From Chromobacterium subtsugae (lineage in GTDB: Bacteria; Pseudomonadota; Gammaproteobacteria; Burkholderiales; Chromobacteriaceae): DNA of 64,000 bases. The stretch is taken from positions 248,001-312,000 of the forward strand of contig NZ_JYKA01000001.1 of assembly GCF_001676875.1 (NCBI RefSeq). The letters are read 5' to 3'. This document shows, in pieces, positions 1 to 9,384 of this stretch (position 1 is its first letter; each line of letters begins with the position of its first letter). A program made the translations under genes and the position numbers. The notes under the pieces were generated by a model. The model searched no databases, was not told where the DNA came from, and saw nothing but the letters and a program-made list of their open reading frames with translations.

Positions 1-123
1 CGCCAGCACTGCCATTACGTGACCGGCAACCCGGGCGGCCACGGCGCGGTGCGCGAACTGGCGGAATTGATCATGCAGGCGCAGGGCAGTTTCGACGCCG
101 TGGTCGCCAGGTACTTGGCATGA
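1..123 (+). CDS. kdsC: KDO-8-phosphate phosphatase, C-terminal end (partial)
   Basis: Only the last 40 codons are in the window; the gene enters from the left edge. The frame reads HCHYVTGNPGGHGAVRELAE and stops at TGA 121-123. The NPGGHGAVRE motif is the conserved C-terminal loop of KdsC, the HAD-family phosphatase that makes free KDO for lipopolysaccharide core synthesis. The stop overlaps the ATG of lptC, matching the kdsC-lptC-lptA-lptB order common in proteobacteria. Identification rests on this short tail plus context. Confidence 0.85.
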   Translation, partial: RQHCHYVTGNPGGHGAVRELAELIMQAQGSFDAVVARYLA

Positions 124-689
124 TGCGGCTATTGCGCTCCCACCGGCTGTTCCCCGTGCTGCTGATCGGCCTCACCGCCATGCTCACCCTGTGGCTGGAC
201 CAGATTTCGCGCTGGGACACCCGCCACCGCGAGCTGGACCCGGACAAGCCCGAATACGTGGCGGAAAACCTGGTCGCCACCCATTTCGACCTGCAAGGCA
301 AGATCGCCGACCGGCTGATCGCCACCCGCATGTGGCAGTATCCGAGCAAACCGGACGCCTATTTCGAAAACCCCGACCTGTACCAATACCAGCAAGGGGC
401 GCTGCAATACCACGTCTTCGGCGAGTCCGGCCGCTACAACAACAAGAACCAGCAGGCTTTCTTCGACAAGAAAGTCACCCTGATCAAACCCGCAGACAGC
501 AAGCAGCCCGAAACCCGGCTGGAAAGCAGCGTGATGCTGGTGGACTCCGCCAAGCACATCGCCAGCACCAAGGCGCCGTCGGTGGTCTACCATGGCAAGT
601 CGGTGGCCCACTCCATCGGCTTCGTCTACCAGCAACCGCTGGGCCTGCTCAACCTGCTGTCCACCACCAAGATCATCTATGCCAAATAA
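120..689 (+). CDS. lptC: LPS export ABC transporter periplasmic protein LptC
   Basis: This 189-residue protein has one N-terminal membrane segment (about residues 10-26) followed by a periplasmic beta-jellyroll domain, the standard LptC architecture. LptC links the LptBFG transporter to the LptA bridge and passes LPS across the periplasm. The start lies in an ATGA overlap with kdsC; a second ATG follows immediately at 123. Its 3' end overlaps lptA by 11 bases, so translation is probably coupled. Length is normal for the family. Confidence 0.9.
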   Translation: MMRLLRSHRLFPVLLIGLTAMLTLWLDQISRWDTRHRELDPDKPEYVAENLVATHFDLQGKIADRLIATRMWQYPSKPDAYFENPDLYQYQQGALQYHVFGESGRYNNKNQQAFFDKKVTLIKPADSKQPETRLESSVMLVDSAKHIASTKAPSVVYHGKSVAHSIGFVYQQPLGLLNLLSTTKIIYAK

Positions 690-1233
690 GACCCGCATCC
701 TGCTGGCCAGCCTGCTGCTGGCGGCTTCCGCCCTGACGCACGCCGAACAGGCCGACAGCACCAAGCCCATGGAAATCACCAGCGACAACGGCTGCACCAT
801 GGACCAGATCAAAGGCGTATCCACCTGCGAAGGCAATGTGGTGGTGATCCAGGGCACCCTGCGGCTGAACGCCGACAAGGTGGTAGCCACCCAGGACAAG
901 CAAGGCAACCAGACGCTGCAGGCCACCGGCCGCATCGTCACCTTCCGCCAGAAGATGGACAACAACGGCGGCTGGGTGGAGGGCCAGGCCAGCAAGCTCG
1001 ACTACAGCAGCGCCGGCCACTTGGCCGTGCTCACCGGCAACGCCCGCGTCAAGCGCAACGGCGATCTCGCCATCGGCAACGTGATCAGCTACGACACCCG
1101 CAGCGAAACCTATCAGGTGCAGGGCGGCGGCGCCGGCAATGCCGGCAAGGGCCGCACCACCGTGATCCTGCAGCCCAAGAACGCAGCCTCGCAGCCCGCG
1201 GCGGCCAAGCCGGCCGGAGCCGCCAAACCATGA
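679..1233 (+). CDS. lptA: LPS transport periplasmic protein LptA
   Basis: The 184-residue product begins with a Sec signal peptide (positively charged MPNKTR, hydrophobic stretch to about residue 17, likely cleavage after THA). The body is an OstA/LptA-type beta-jellyroll starting around KPMEITSD, with the typical '[17 protein letters not shown]' region. LptA forms the periplasmic bridge for LPS between LptC and LptD. The in-frame ATG at 592 would read through lptC in another frame and lose the signal peptide, so 679 is preferred. The C-terminus is Ala/Pro/Lys-rich. The stop overlaps lptB (ATGA). Confidence 0.9.
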   Translation: MPNKTRILLASLLLAASALTHAEQADSTKPMEITSDNGCTMDQIKGVSTCEGNVVVIQGTLRLNADKVVATQDKQGNQTLQATGRIVTFRQKMDNNGGWVEGQASKLDYSSAGHLAVLTGNARVKRNGDLAIGNVISYDTRSETYQVQGGGAGNAGKGRTTVILQPKNAASQPAAAKPAGAAKP

Positions 1234-1964
1234 ACATGAAGCACAGCGTACTCACCATCTCCCGCCTGAAGAAGCGCTTCAAGAAGCGCACTGTGGTCAA
1301 GGATGTGTCCCTGCAGATCGAAAGCGGCGAAGTCGTCGGCCTGCTCGGCCCCAACGGCGCCGGCAAAACCACCAGTTTTTACATGATCGTCGGCCTGGTC
1401 GGCGCCGACGACGGCGACATCAGGCTGGACGACGCTTCCATCACCCGCTACCCGATCCACCAGCGCGCGCAGCTGGGCCTCGGCTATCTGCCGCAGGAAG
1501 CATCGATCTTCCGCCGCATGACGGTGGAGGAAAACATCGCGTCCATCCTGGAGATCTCCGGCCGCAAGGGCAAGGAGCTGGAAAAAGAGCTGGACCTGCT
1601 GCTGGACGATCTCAACATCGCCCACCTGCGCGACAGCAACGCCTTGTCGCTGTCCGGCGGCGAGCGGCGCCGGGTGGAAATCGCCCGCGTGCTGGCCACC
1701 CGCCCGCGCTTCATCCTGCTGGACGAGCCGTTCGCCGGCGTCGATCCGATCGCGGTGATCGACATCCAGAAGATCATCTCCTTCCTGAAGGGCCGCGGCA
1801 TCGGCGTGCTGATCACCGACCACAATGTCCGCGAAACGCTGCGCATCTGCGACCGCGCCTACATCATCAGCGACGGCTCGGTGCTGGCCTCCGGCGAGCC
1901 GGAAGAGCTGGTCAACAACGAAAGAGTGCGCGAGGTCTACCTCGGCGAGCATTTCCACCTGTAA
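1230..1964 (+). CDS. lptB: LPS export ABC transporter ATPase LptB
   Basis: A 244-residue ABC ATPase. Walker A GPNGAGKT lies at residues 40-47, the signature LSGGERRR near 140, and Walker [14 protein letters not shown] near 161, followed by an H-loop in TDHNVRET. LptB powers extraction of LPS from the inner membrane with LptF and LptG, which are not in this window. The C-terminal '[12 protein letters not shown]' ending is typical of LptB. It starts in an ATGA overlap with lptA and is followed three bases later by rpoN, the usual order. Confidence 0.95.
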   Translation: MNMKHSVLTISRLKKRFKKRTVVKDVSLQIESGEVVGLLGPNGAGKTTSFYMIVGLVGADDGDIRLDDASITRYPIHQRAQLGLGYLPQEASIFRRMTVEENIASILEISGRKGKELEKELDLLLDDLNIAHLRDSNALSLSGGERRRVEIARVLATRPRFILLDEPFAGVDPIAVIDIQKIISFLKGRGIGVLITDHNVRETLRICDRAYIISDGSVLASGEPEELVNNERVREVYLGEHFHL

Positions 1965-1967
1965 GCG

Positions 1968-3371
1968 ATGAAACAGGCCCTTCAGCTCAAGGTATCGCAA
2001 CAGCTGACGCTGACGCCGCAGCTGCAGCAATCGATCAAACTGCTGCAGCTGTCCACGCTGGATCTGCAAACCGAGGTGGAACGCTTCCTGCTGGACAATC
2101 CGCTGCTGGAGCGCGGCGACGAGCCGCGCGACGCCGAAGCCGCGCCCGAAGGCCAGGACTGCCGCGAAACCGCCGCCGACGAGGCGCCGGACAGCCATGA
2201 CGACGGCGCCGGCGGCGAACTGCTGGAATGGGGCGCCGGCAGCCGCCAGGGCGGCGACGACGACTACGACCCCATGCTCAACGTGCCGTGCCAGGTCAGC
2301 CTGCGCGAGCACCTGCTGGCGCAACTGGGCGAAATCGCGCTGGCCGGCCGCGATCTGGCCATCGTCCGGCTGCTGATCGAAGAGCTGGACGACGACGGCT
2401 ACCTGCCGCTCAGCCTGGACGAACTGGCCAGCCACCTGCCGCTGGAGCTGGAGCTGGAAAGCGACGAGCTGGCGGTGGGCCTCAAGCTGCTGCAGCAATT
2501 CGATCCCGCCGGCGTCGGCGCGCGCTCGCTGGCCGAATCGCTGCTGCTGCAACTGCAGCGGCTGGCCGCGGACGAGCCCGGCCGGGCGCTGGCGCTGGCC
2601 ATCGCGCGCGAGCACCTGGCGCTGCTGGGCGGCCGCGACTACGCCAAGCTGAAGAAAGCGCTGGGCTGCGGCGACGCCGAGCTGCGCGCCGCCCAGGCGC
2701 TGATCGCCCGCCTCAACCCCCACCCCGCCACCGGCTTCAGCCACGGCGACGTCCATTACGTGATTCCGGACATCAGCGTGCGCAAGCGGCGCGGCCGCTG
2801 GGTGGCCGAACTGAACCGCTCCGCCATGCCCAGGCTGCGGGTCAACCGCCTCTACGAGCGCATGCTGGCCGACAGCCGCGGCCAGGCGGGCGAAATGGCC
2901 GGCCGCCTGCAGGAGGCCCGCTGGCTGGTGAAGAACATCCAGCAGCGATTTGACACCATCCTGAAAGTGGCGGAAGCTATCGTTGACAGGCAACAATCGT
3001 TCTTTGAACACGGCGAAGTGGCGATGCGGCCGCTGATCCTGCGCGACATCGCGGATGAGCTGGGCCTGCACGAATCCACGGTTTCCCGCTCCACCAGCCA
3101 GAAATACCTGCTCTGCCCGCGCGGCCTGTTCGAGCTCAAGTATTTCTTCGGCAGCGCGCTGGAAACCGATAGTGGAGGCGAGTGCTCCGCCACCGCCATC
3201 AAGGCTCGCATACGCGGCATGATAGACAGCGAGGACAGCGGCAAGCCGCTGTCGGACAGCGCCATCGCCGATGCGTTAGGCAAGCAGGGAATTCAGGTTG
3301 CCAGACGCACCGTAGCCAAGTATCGTGAAGCCATGCAGATTCCGGCGGTGAATCTGCGCAAGGCTCTGTAG
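1968..3371 (+). CDS. rpoN: RNA polymerase sigma-54 factor RpoN
   Basis: A 467-residue sigma-54. The N-terminal Gln/Leu-rich activator-interacting region (MKQALQLKVSQQLTLTPQLQ) is followed by an acidic linker (about 50-110), the core-binding domain, and a C-terminal DNA-binding domain with the RpoN box ARRTVAKYRE near residue 445. It directs transcription from -24/-12 promoters with AAA+ activators, typically for nitrogen, motility and carbon genes. It sits three bases after lptB and upstream of hpf and ptsN, the conserved proteobacterial neighbourhood. Confidence 0.96.
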   Translation: MKQALQLKVSQQLTLTPQLQQSIKLLQLSTLDLQTEVERFLLDNPLLERGDEPRDAEAAPEGQDCRETAADEAPDSHDDGAGGELLEWGAGSRQGGDDDYDPMLNVPCQVSLREHLLAQLGEIALAGRDLAIVRLLIEELDDDGYLPLSLDELASHLPLELELESDELAVGLKLLQQFDPAGVGARSLAESLLLQLQRLAADEPGRALALAIAREHLALLGGRDYAKLKKALGCGDAELRAAQALIARLNPHPATGFSHGDVHYVIPDISVRKRRGRWVAELNRSAMPRLRVNRLYERMLADSRGQAGEMAGRLQEARWLVKNIQQRFDTILKVAEAIVDRQQSFFEHGEVAMRPLILRDIADELGLHESTVSRSTSQKYLLCPRGLFELKYFFGSALETDSGGECSATAIKARIRGMIDSEDSGKPLSDSAIADALGKQGIQVARRTVAKYREAMQIPAVNLRKAL

Positions 3372-3438
3372 CAAGCCTTGGGGAATACATGCCGCCCGAC
3401 AACCCGACCGGGCGGCCAACACCAGAAGGAGCTAGGGT

Positions 3439-3765
3439 ATGAACCTCAAAGTAACCGGTCTGCACCTGGAAGTTACCCCGTCGCTGCGCGAATACATCGA
3501 AAGCAAACTGGAGCGCATCACCCGCCACGTCGACCACGTGATCGACATCTCCGTCACCCTGTCGGTAGACAAGCTGGTCCAGAAGGCCGAAGTCAACGTC
3601 CACCTGTCCGGCAAGGACCTCCACCTCGAAGCCTCCGAGGCCGACCTCTACGCCGCCATCGACCTGCTGATGGACAAGCTGGACCGCCAGGTTCTGAAGT
3701 ACAAGGAAAAGCTCACCGAACACCGGGCGCAGAGCTCCGGCGAAGTTTCTCAAGCCTCGCTGTGA
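3439..3765 (+). CDS. hpf: Ribosome hibernation-promoting factor (short HPF/YfiA family)
   Basis: A 108-residue single-domain HPF. The N-terminus [20 protein letters not shown] and the '[16 protein letters not shown]' region are characteristic. It binds the 30S decoding centre in stationary phase and promotes inactive 100S dimers. It lacks the long C-terminal extension of long-form HPF. An AAGGAG ribosome site lies about ten bases upstream (3426-3431). The gene follows rpoN by 67 bases and is closed by a strong terminator, as in many proteobacteria. Confidence 0.93.
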   Translation: MNLKVTGLHLEVTPSLREYIESKLERITRHVDHVIDISVTLSVDKLVQKAEVNVHLSGKDLHLEASEADLYAAIDLLMDKLDRQVLKYKEKLTEHRAQSSGEVSQASL

Positions 3766-3781
3766 CCGCCTGAAGAAAGCC

Positions 3782-3807
3782 ACGGGAACCATCCGGTTCC
3801 CGTTTTT
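3782..3807 (+). terminator. Intrinsic terminator after hpf
   Basis: A perfect stem CGGGAACC (3783-3790) / GGTTCCCG (3795-3802) with loop ATCC is followed by five T residues. It separates the rpoN-hpf unit from ptsN. Confidence 0.85.
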
Positions 3808-3887
3808 CTTTGCGCTTGCCGGTTTTCAGTACTATCAAGGCAACGTAGAATTCCGGGTTTATCCAAGAGCCGCATGCATAATCCAAT

Positions 3888-4349
3888 ATGAATCTCATCG
3901 GCAAGATCCTGACTCCGGACCATGTATTGCTGGATCTGGACGTCTCCAGCAAGAAGCGGGTATTCGAACAGGTGGGCCTGCTGGTGGAAAACACCCGCGG
4001 CATCGCCCGCAGCGAAATCTTCGACAGCTTGTTCAGCCGCGAAAAACTGGGCTCCACCGGCCTGGGTCAAGGCGTGGCCATTCCCCACGGCCGCGCCCGC
4101 GGCCTGAAGGAGGCCACCGGCGTGTTCATCCGGCTGAAGGCGCCCATTCCCTTCGACGCGCCGGACGGCAAGCCGGTGCAATGCCTGTTCGTGCTGCTGG
4201 TGCCGGAACACGCCACCGATCTGCACTTGCAGGTGCTCTCCGAATTGGCCCAATTGTTCTCCAGCCGCCAGATGCGCGAACAGATGCTGAGCATCAAGAT
4301 GCGCGATGAACTTTACCAGCTCCTCAGCGAGTGGGCCCCCCATGCCTAG
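3888..4349 (+). CDS. ptsN: Nitrogen-regulatory PTS protein EIIA-Ntr
   Basis: A 153-residue EIIA domain of the fructose/mannitol type. The phosphoacceptor histidine is in the motif GVAIPHGR (His67). EIIA-Ntr is phosphorylated by the PTS-Ntr chain and regulates potassium transport, sigma-54-related metabolism and envelope processes; it does not transport sugar itself. It overlaps the start of hprK by 8 bases, so the two are co-translated. PtsI and HPr genes are not in the window. Confidence 0.93.
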   Translation: MNLIGKILTPDHVLLDLDVSSKKRVFEQVGLLVENTRGIARSEIFDSLFSREKLGSTGLGQGVAIPHGRARGLKEATGVFIRLKAPIPFDAPDGKPVQCLFVLLVPEHATDLHLQVLSELAQLFSSRQMREQMLSIKMRDELYQLLSEWAPHA

Positions 4350-5298
4350 CATCACCGTACGCAGGCTGTATCAGGAAAACCAGCAGAAGCTCAACCTGAC
4401 CTGGGTCGCCGGCACCGGCGGCTCGGACAATGTCATCGGCAACGACGACCAGCGGCCTACGCTGGCGCTGGTTGGCCACCTGAACTTCATCCACCCGAAC
4501 CGGGTGCAGGTGCTGGGCCTGGCCGAGGTCGACTACCTGAACAAGCTGGAGCAGTCGGCCGCCAAGACCGCGCTGGACCAGCTGTTCCACAAGAGCATGT
4601 CGGTGGTGATGGTGGCCAACAACCAGCCGGTGCCGCGGCTGCTGCGCGACTACTGCCACAGCCACAACGTGCCGCTGATGTGCAGCTCGCTGGAAAGCCC
4701 GTACCTGATGGACGTGCTGCGCATTTATCTGGCGCGCGCGCTGGCGGTGTCCACCGTGCTGCACGGCGTGTTTCTCGACGTGTTCGAGATCGGCGTGCTG
4801 ATCATGGGCGATTCGGCGATGGGCAAGAGCGAACTGGCGCTGGAGCTGATCTCCCGCGGCCACGGCATGGTGGCCGACGACGCGGTGGAGCTGTACCGCA
4901 TCGGCCCGGACACGCTGGAAGGCCGCTGCCCGCCGCTGCTGCGCGACTTCCTCGAAGTGCGCGGCCTCGGCATCCTCAATATCCGCACCATCTTCGGCGA
5001 AACCGCGGTGCGGCCGAAAAAAGTGCTGAAGCTGATCATCCACCTGGTCAAGGCCAACGACCAGGCGATGCAGGCGCTGGACCGGCTCAACATCCAGTCG
5101 GAAACCCAGGACATCATCGGCGTCACCGTGCGCAAAGTGGTGCTGCCGGTGGCCGCCGGCCGCAACCTGGCGGTGCTGGTGGAAGCGGCTGTGCGCAATT
5201 ACATCCTGCAGTTGCGCGGCATAGACAGCACCCGCGAATTCATCGAACGCCACACCAACTTCTTGCGAGACCAGGAAAATGCGCCTGATATTGATTAG
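4342..5298 (+). CDS. hprK: HPr kinase/phosphorylase
   Basis: A 318-residue HPr(Ser) kinase/phosphorylase. The P-loop GDSAMGKS is at about residues 156-163 and the family signature [16 protein letters not shown] follows about 55 residues later. It phosphorylates HPr-type proteins on serine and can reverse the reaction. The ATG at 4342 ([10 protein letters not shown]) is chosen over an in-frame ATG at 4306, because 4342 gives the usual N-terminus and a short overlap with ptsN. It overlaps rapZ by 20 bases. Confidence 0.93.
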   Translation: MPSITVRRLYQENQQKLNLTWVAGTGGSDNVIGNDDQRPTLALVGHLNFIHPNRVQVLGLAEVDYLNKLEQSAAKTALDQLFHKSMSVVMVANNQPVPRLLRDYCHSHNVPLMCSSLESPYLMDVLRIYLARALAVSTVLHGVFLDVFEIGVLIMGDSAMGKSELALELISRGHGMVADDAVELYRIGPDTLEGRCPPLLRDFLEVRGLGILNIRTIFGETAVRPKKVLKLIIHLVKANDQAMQALDRLNIQSETQDIIGVTVRKVVLPVAAGRNLAVLVEAAVRNYILQLRGIDSTREFIERHTNFLRDQENAPDID

Positions 5299-6121
5299 CG
5301 GCCTGTCCGGCTCCGGCAAGTCGGTGGCGCTGCGCGCGCTGGAGGATTCCGGCTTCTACTGCGTCGACAACCTGCCGGCCACCATGCTGCCCGAGGCGAT
5401 GTCGCTGTACGCCGATTTCGGCTACGAACAAATCGCCATCAGCGTCGACACCCGTTCCGGCCCGTCGCTGGGCGCGCTGCCCGACGCGGTCGCGCGGATG
5501 CGCGCGCAGAACATCGACGTGCGCCTGCTGTTCCTCGAAGCCCGGACGGAAACCCTGGTCAAGCGCTTCTCCGAGACCCGCCGCCGCCACCCGCTGTCCG
5601 GCGCCGGCATCACGGTGGAGGAAAGCATACGGCTGGAGCAGGAAATGCTGGCCGAAGTGCCCGAGCTCGGCACCCGCATCGACACCAGCGAACTGTCGGC
5701 CAACGCGCTGCGCAGCTGGGTCCGCGAACTGGTGGACGCCGACGGCAGCCGGCTGATGCTGATCTTCGAGTCGTTCGGCTTCAAGCACGGCCTGCCGCAG
5801 GACGCCGACTTCGTGTTCGACGCGCGCTGCCTGCCCAACCCCTATTACGACCCGCAGCTGCGCCCGTTCACCGGCCGCGACCAACCCATCATCGACTTCT
5901 TCGCCAAACACGGCGAAGTCGCCGAAATGATCGCCGACATCGAAGCGATGGTGGCCAAATGGCTGCCCTGCTACGGCAAGGAAAACCGCAGCTACCTGAC
6001 GGTGGCGGTCGGCTGCACCGGCGGCCAGCACCGCTCGGTCTACATCATCGAAAACCTGGCGCGCGCCTTCGCCGACAGGCAAGTGCTGGTGCGCCACCGC
6101 CAGCTGTACCGCGAACCCTGA
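5279..6121 (+). CDS. rapZ: RNase adapter protein RapZ
   Basis: A 280-residue RapZ/YvcJ nucleotide-binding protein with an N-terminal P-loop GLSGSGKS (residues 8-15). The C-terminal half contains [10 protein letters not shown] and [12 protein letters not shown], the conserved regulatory and RNA/amino-sugar sensing domain. In enterobacteria RapZ presents the small RNA GlmZ to RNase E to set glucosamine-6-phosphate synthase levels; whether that circuit exists here cannot be told from the sequence. It ends the ptsN-hprK-rapZ overlapping unit. Confidence 0.93.
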   Translation: MRLILISGLSGSGKSVALRALEDSGFYCVDNLPATMLPEAMSLYADFGYEQIAISVDTRSGPSLGALPDAVARMRAQNIDVRLLFLEARTETLVKRFSETRRRHPLSGAGITVEESIRLEQEMLAEVPELGTRIDTSELSANALRSWVRELVDADGSRLMLIFESFGFKHGLPQDADFVFDARCLPNPYYDPQLRPFTGRDQPIIDFFAKHGEVAEMIADIEAMVAKWLPCYGKENRSYLTVAVGCTGGQHRSVYIIENLARAFADRQVLVRHRQLYREP

Positions 6122-6193
6122 TCCGCCGGGGCGGCCCCGCCGTCCCGCGCTTGCCCGACGCGGGCCCCGCGCGCCCGCTGGAGAACGCTGCCG

Positions 6194-6811
6194 ATGTCCC
6201 GTCCCAAAACCATCACCGTCGCCCTCACCGGCGCCTCCGGCCTGCCCTACGGCCTGCGCCTGATCGAAACCCTGCTCGCCGCCGGCATCCGCACCTGGGT
6301 GCTGTACTCGCAGGCCGCCCAGGTGGTGGCCAAGCAGGAAATGCAGATCACCCTGCCCTCGCGCCCGGCCGAAATGAAGGCCTGGCTGCTGCAGCGCCAT
6401 GCGGCCGACCCCACCCTGCTCGACGTGTACGGCCGCGAGGAATGGTTCGCGCCGGCGGCGTCCGGCTCCAACCCGCCGGACGCGATGGTGGTGTGCCCGT
6501 GCTCGATGGGCACGCTGGCCGCCATCCGCCACGGCATGAGCGACAATCTGATCGAACGCGCCGCCGACGTCTGCATCAAGGAGCAGCGCAAGCTGGTGCT
6601 GGTGCCGCGCGAGACGCCGCTGTCGGTGATCCACCTGGAAAACATGCTGGAGCTGGCCCGGATGGGCGCGGTGATCCTGCCGCCGGCGCCGGGCTTCTAT
6701 ACGCACCCCCAGAGCGTGGACGACATGGTGGACTTCGTCGTCGCCCGCATCCTGGATCAACTGGGCGTGGCGCACGAACTGACGCCGCGCTGGGGAGAAG
6801 CCGCGCCATGA
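6194..6811 (+). CDS. ubiX: Flavin prenyltransferase UbiX
   Basis: A 205-residue flavoprotein of the UbiX/Pad1 family with the N-terminal TGASGLPYGLRL nucleotide-binding loop and the conserved CPCSMGTLAAIRHG segment. It makes prenylated FMN, the cofactor of the UbiD decarboxylase in ubiquinone synthesis. The ATG follows a CTGGAG ribosome site by about nine bases. The 72-base gap after rapZ is very GC-rich and shows no clear terminator. The stop overlaps the next start (ATGA), suggesting co-translation with nnr. Confidence 0.92.
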   Translation: MSRPKTITVALTGASGLPYGLRLIETLLAAGIRTWVLYSQAAQVVAKQEMQITLPSRPAEMKAWLLQRHAADPTLLDVYGREEWFAPAASGSNPPDAMVVCPCSMGTLAAIRHGMSDNLIERAADVCIKEQRKLVLVPRETPLSVIHLENMLELARMGAVILPPAPGFYTHPQSVDDMVDFVVARILDQLGVAHELTPRWGEAAP

Positions 6812-8274
6812 CCTCGCAGCCCATCCTGAGCCTGGACGCGCTGCGCCGGCTGGAGCGCGCCGCCAACGCCGCCGGCCTGCAGCTGATGCGGCGCGCGGCG
6901 CTGGCCGCCGCCGACTGGATGGGCCGCCATGCCGCGCCCGGCTCGCGGCTGCTGGTCTGCGCCGGCCCCGGCAACAACGGCGGCGACGCGCTGTACGCGG
7001 CGCTGGAACTGCGTCGCCGCGGCTATCTGATAGACATCCTGCTGCCCGTCGCGCCAACCGGCGCCGACAGCCTGGCCGCGCTGCGCGCGGTACGGGCGGC
7101 GGGCGTGGCGCTGCTGTCGGAGTTGCCGGGCGGCTACCCGCCGCCGGCATGGCTGATCGACGGGCTGTTCGGCATCGGCCTCAGCCGGCCGCTGGATGAG
7201 GACTGGGGCCGGCGCATGGAGCGGCTCAACGCGCTGGGCTGCCCCACGCTCGCGCTGGACTGCCCCAGCGGCCTGGACGCCTACACCGGTCGGGCGGCCG
7301 GCCCCGCCATCCGCGCCGACCATACGCTGACTTTCCTGTGCCACAAGCCAGGCCTGTTCTGCGGCGACGGCGCCGACCTGGCCGGCGTGGTGGAGCTGGC
7401 TGAGCTGGACTGCCCGCGGCAGCTGTTCCCCGCCGCGGAAGGCGCGCTCAACGCCCCTAGCGCCGCCGGCCTCGCGCGCCGGCGCGACAGCCACAAGGGC
7501 AGCTTCGGCTCGGTGGCGGTGATAGGCGGCGCGCCCGGCATGCTAGGCGCCGCGCTGCTGGCCGGCCGCAGCGCGCTGCAAGGCGGCGCCGGCAAGGTCT
7601 ATCTGTGCCCGCTGGACGACAGGCTGCCGGTGGACCCGGTCGCGCCGGAACTGATGATGCGCCCGCTGGACGAAACGCCCGAGCTGCCGGCCGCCGACGT
7701 GATCGCCTTCGGCCCGGGCCTAGGCCAGCAGGAACTGGCCGGCAAACTGCTGCGGCAGGTCGCGGCGCTGCCGCAGCCGCTGGTGCTGGACGCCGACGCG
7801 CTCAACCTGCTCGCCGGCGATGCGGATGCCGCCGAACGCCTCCGCCGCCGCGCATCCCCCGCCGTGCTGACGCCGCATCCTGCCGAAGCCGCCCGCCTGC
7901 TGCAGACCGACACCGCCGCGGTGCAGCGCGACCGCGTCGGCCATGCCAGGGCGCTGGCCGCGCGCTACCGCTGCGTGGCGGTGCTCAAGGGCGCCGGCAG
8001 CCTGATCGCCCGCCCCGACGGCCATTACCAGCTCAACGCCAGCGGCGGGCCGGAACTGGCCGCCGCCGGACAAGGCGATGTGCTGACCGGCCTGATCGCC
8101 GCGCTGCTGGCCCAGGGCCTGCCGCCCTTCGAGGCCGCCGCGCTGGCCGTTCACGCGCACGGCCTCGCCGGCGACGGCTACCGCCGGGAAAACGGCGGCC
8201 CGATCGGCCTGACCGCCTCCGCCACCCCCGCCCGGATCAGCCAGGCGCTGAACCGCATGCTGGCCGGCGGCTAA
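6808..8274 (+). CDS. nnr: Bifunctional NAD(P)H-hydrate epimerase/dehydratase
   Basis: A 488-residue fusion. The N-terminal YjeF_N epimerase domain (about 10-205) has the CAGPGNNGGDAL loop near residue 51. The C-terminal carbohydrate-kinase-like dehydratase domain (about 225-480) has HKGSFGSVAVIGG, FGPGLG, the VLTPHPAE loop and the AAGQGDVLTGLIAALLAQG active-site region. Together they repair damaged NAD(P)H hydrates in an ADP/ATP-dependent reaction. The start is set by the ATGA overlap with ubiX; the frame stays open far upstream but that part lies antisense to nothing conserved and overlaps rapZ/ubiX. Confidence 0.92.
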   Translation: MTSQPILSLDALRRLERAANAAGLQLMRRAALAAADWMGRHAAPGSRLLVCAGPGNNGGDALYAALELRRRGYLIDILLPVAPTGADSLAALRAVRAAGVALLSELPGGYPPPAWLIDGLFGIGLSRPLDEDWGRRMERLNALGCPTLALDCPSGLDAYTGRAAGPAIRADHTLTFLCHKPGLFCGDGADLAGVVELAELDCPRQLFPAAEGALNAPSAAGLARRRDSHKGSFGSVAVIGGAPGMLGAALLAGRSALQGGAGKVYLCPLDDRLPVDPVAPELMMRPLDETPELPAADVIAFGPGLGQQELAGKLLRQVAALPQPLVLDADALNLLAGDADAAERLRRRASPAVLTPHPAEAARLLQTDTAAVQRDRVGHARALAARYRCVAVLKGAGSLIARPDGHYQLNASGGPELAAAGQGDVLTGLIAALLAQGLPPFEAAALAVHAHGLAGDGYRRENGGPIGLTASATPARISQALNRMLAGG

Positions 8275-8311
8275 ACCGCGCCGACGCCGTTTTGCCGGCG
8301 CCGGCGGTTTA
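8272..8311 (+). terminator. Imperfect hairpin spanning the nnr stop
   Basis: TAAACCG (8272-8278), which includes the nnr stop codon, pairs with CGGTTTA (8305-8311); GC-rich inner arms pair imperfectly. There is no clean T run afterwards, so termination is plausible but unproven. Confidence 0.4.
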
Positions 8312-8352
8312 TGTTTAAGATGGATCGGGCACCCCATCCGCGGAGACCCGAT

Positions 8353-9267
8353 TTGTCGTCACAGAAAAAAGCCTACGCCTTCGGCCTCGCCGCCGTCCTG
8401 GCCTGGTCCACCGTCGCCAGCGCCTTCAAGCTCAGCCTGCAACACCTCAGCCCGATGCAGCTGGTGCTGTACGCCAGCGGCGCTTCGCTGCTGTCGCTGC
8501 TGTCCATCCTCGCCTGGCAAGGCCGGCTGCCGGAGCTGGCCGCGACGCTGCGCCGCCACTGGAAAAGTTCGCTGCTGTTCGGCGCGATCAACCCTTTCGC
8601 CTACTATCTGGTGCTGTTCCAGGCCTATTCGCTGCTGCCGGCGCAGGAGGCCCAGGCCATCAACTACACCTGGGCGCTGACCATGACGCTGCTGGCGGTG
8701 CCGCTGCTCAAGCAGAAGCTCCACCCGCTGGACGCCATCGCCGCGCTGATCTGCTACCTGGGCGTGCTGGTCATCGGCACCCGCGGCCAGTTGCTGGCGC
8801 TGCATTTTTCCAATCAATTGGGGGTGGCGCTGGCGCTGGCCTCGACGCTGCTGTGGGCCGGCTACTGGATCTTCAACACCCGCGACAGCCGCGAGCCGGT
8901 GCTGGGCCTGGCGCTCAACTTCGCCTTCAGCCTGCCGCTGAGCCTGGCCTGGTGCGCCTGGCATGGCCAACTGGCGCCGCCCTCCTGGCAGGGGCTGGCC
9001 GGCGCGGCCTACGTCGGCGCGCTGGAGATGGGCTTCACCTTCGTGCTGTGGCTGTCGGCGATGAAGCTGACCCGCAGCACCGCCAGCATCGCCAATCTGA
9101 TTTTCCTGTCGCCGCTGCTGTCGCTGCTGCTGATCCACCTGATATTGGGCGAAGCCATCCTCGCCTCCACCCTGCTGGGCCTGGCCTTGATCCTGGGCGG
9201 CCTGGCCGTGCAGAAGCTGCCCTTGCGGCGCGCCCCGCCGCTGCCGGTGGCCGACGGTCCCGGCTGA
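8353..9267 (+). CDS. EamA/DMT-family transporter
   Basis: A protein of about 304 residues with roughly ten hydrophobic segments arranged as two EamA repeats, the drug/metabolite transporter fold. The substrate cannot be told. I chose a TTG start at 8353, because GGAG (8342-8345) lies seven bases upstream and the first membrane segment begins right after SSQKKAYAFG. ATGs at 8311 and 8320 in the same frame would add an Arg/Pro-rich tail and have no ribosome site. The C-terminus ends LPLRRAPPLPVADGPG. Confidence 0.82.
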   Translation: MSSQKKAYAFGLAAVLAWSTVASAFKLSLQHLSPMQLVLYASGASLLSLLSILAWQGRLPELAATLRRHWKSSLLFGAINPFAYYLVLFQAYSLLPAQEAQAINYTWALTMTLLAVPLLKQKLHPLDAIAALICYLGVLVIGTRGQLLALHFSNQLGVALALASTLLWAGYWIFNTRDSREPVLGLALNFAFSLPLSLAWCAWHGQLAPPSWQGLAGAAYVGALEMGFTFVLWLSAMKLTRSTASIANLIFLSPLLSLLLIHLILGEAILASTLLGLALILGGLAVQKLPLRRAPPLPVADGPG

Positions 9268-9384
9268 TGCCGGCATCCGCGGCGGGAACCCGGCCACGCA
9301 GAAGAAACCGAGTGTGGATCCATCATGGCAATTCCGCCCCGCTCTGCCTACGATTGATTCTGAGGGCACGAATAAACAGGCACC

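Noticed and set aside
1113-3071. Long open frame on the minus strand opposite lptB and rpoN
   Set aside because: It is His/Gln/Ala-rich with no recognisable domain and lies antisense to two certain genes; GC-rich third positions create such frames throughout the window.
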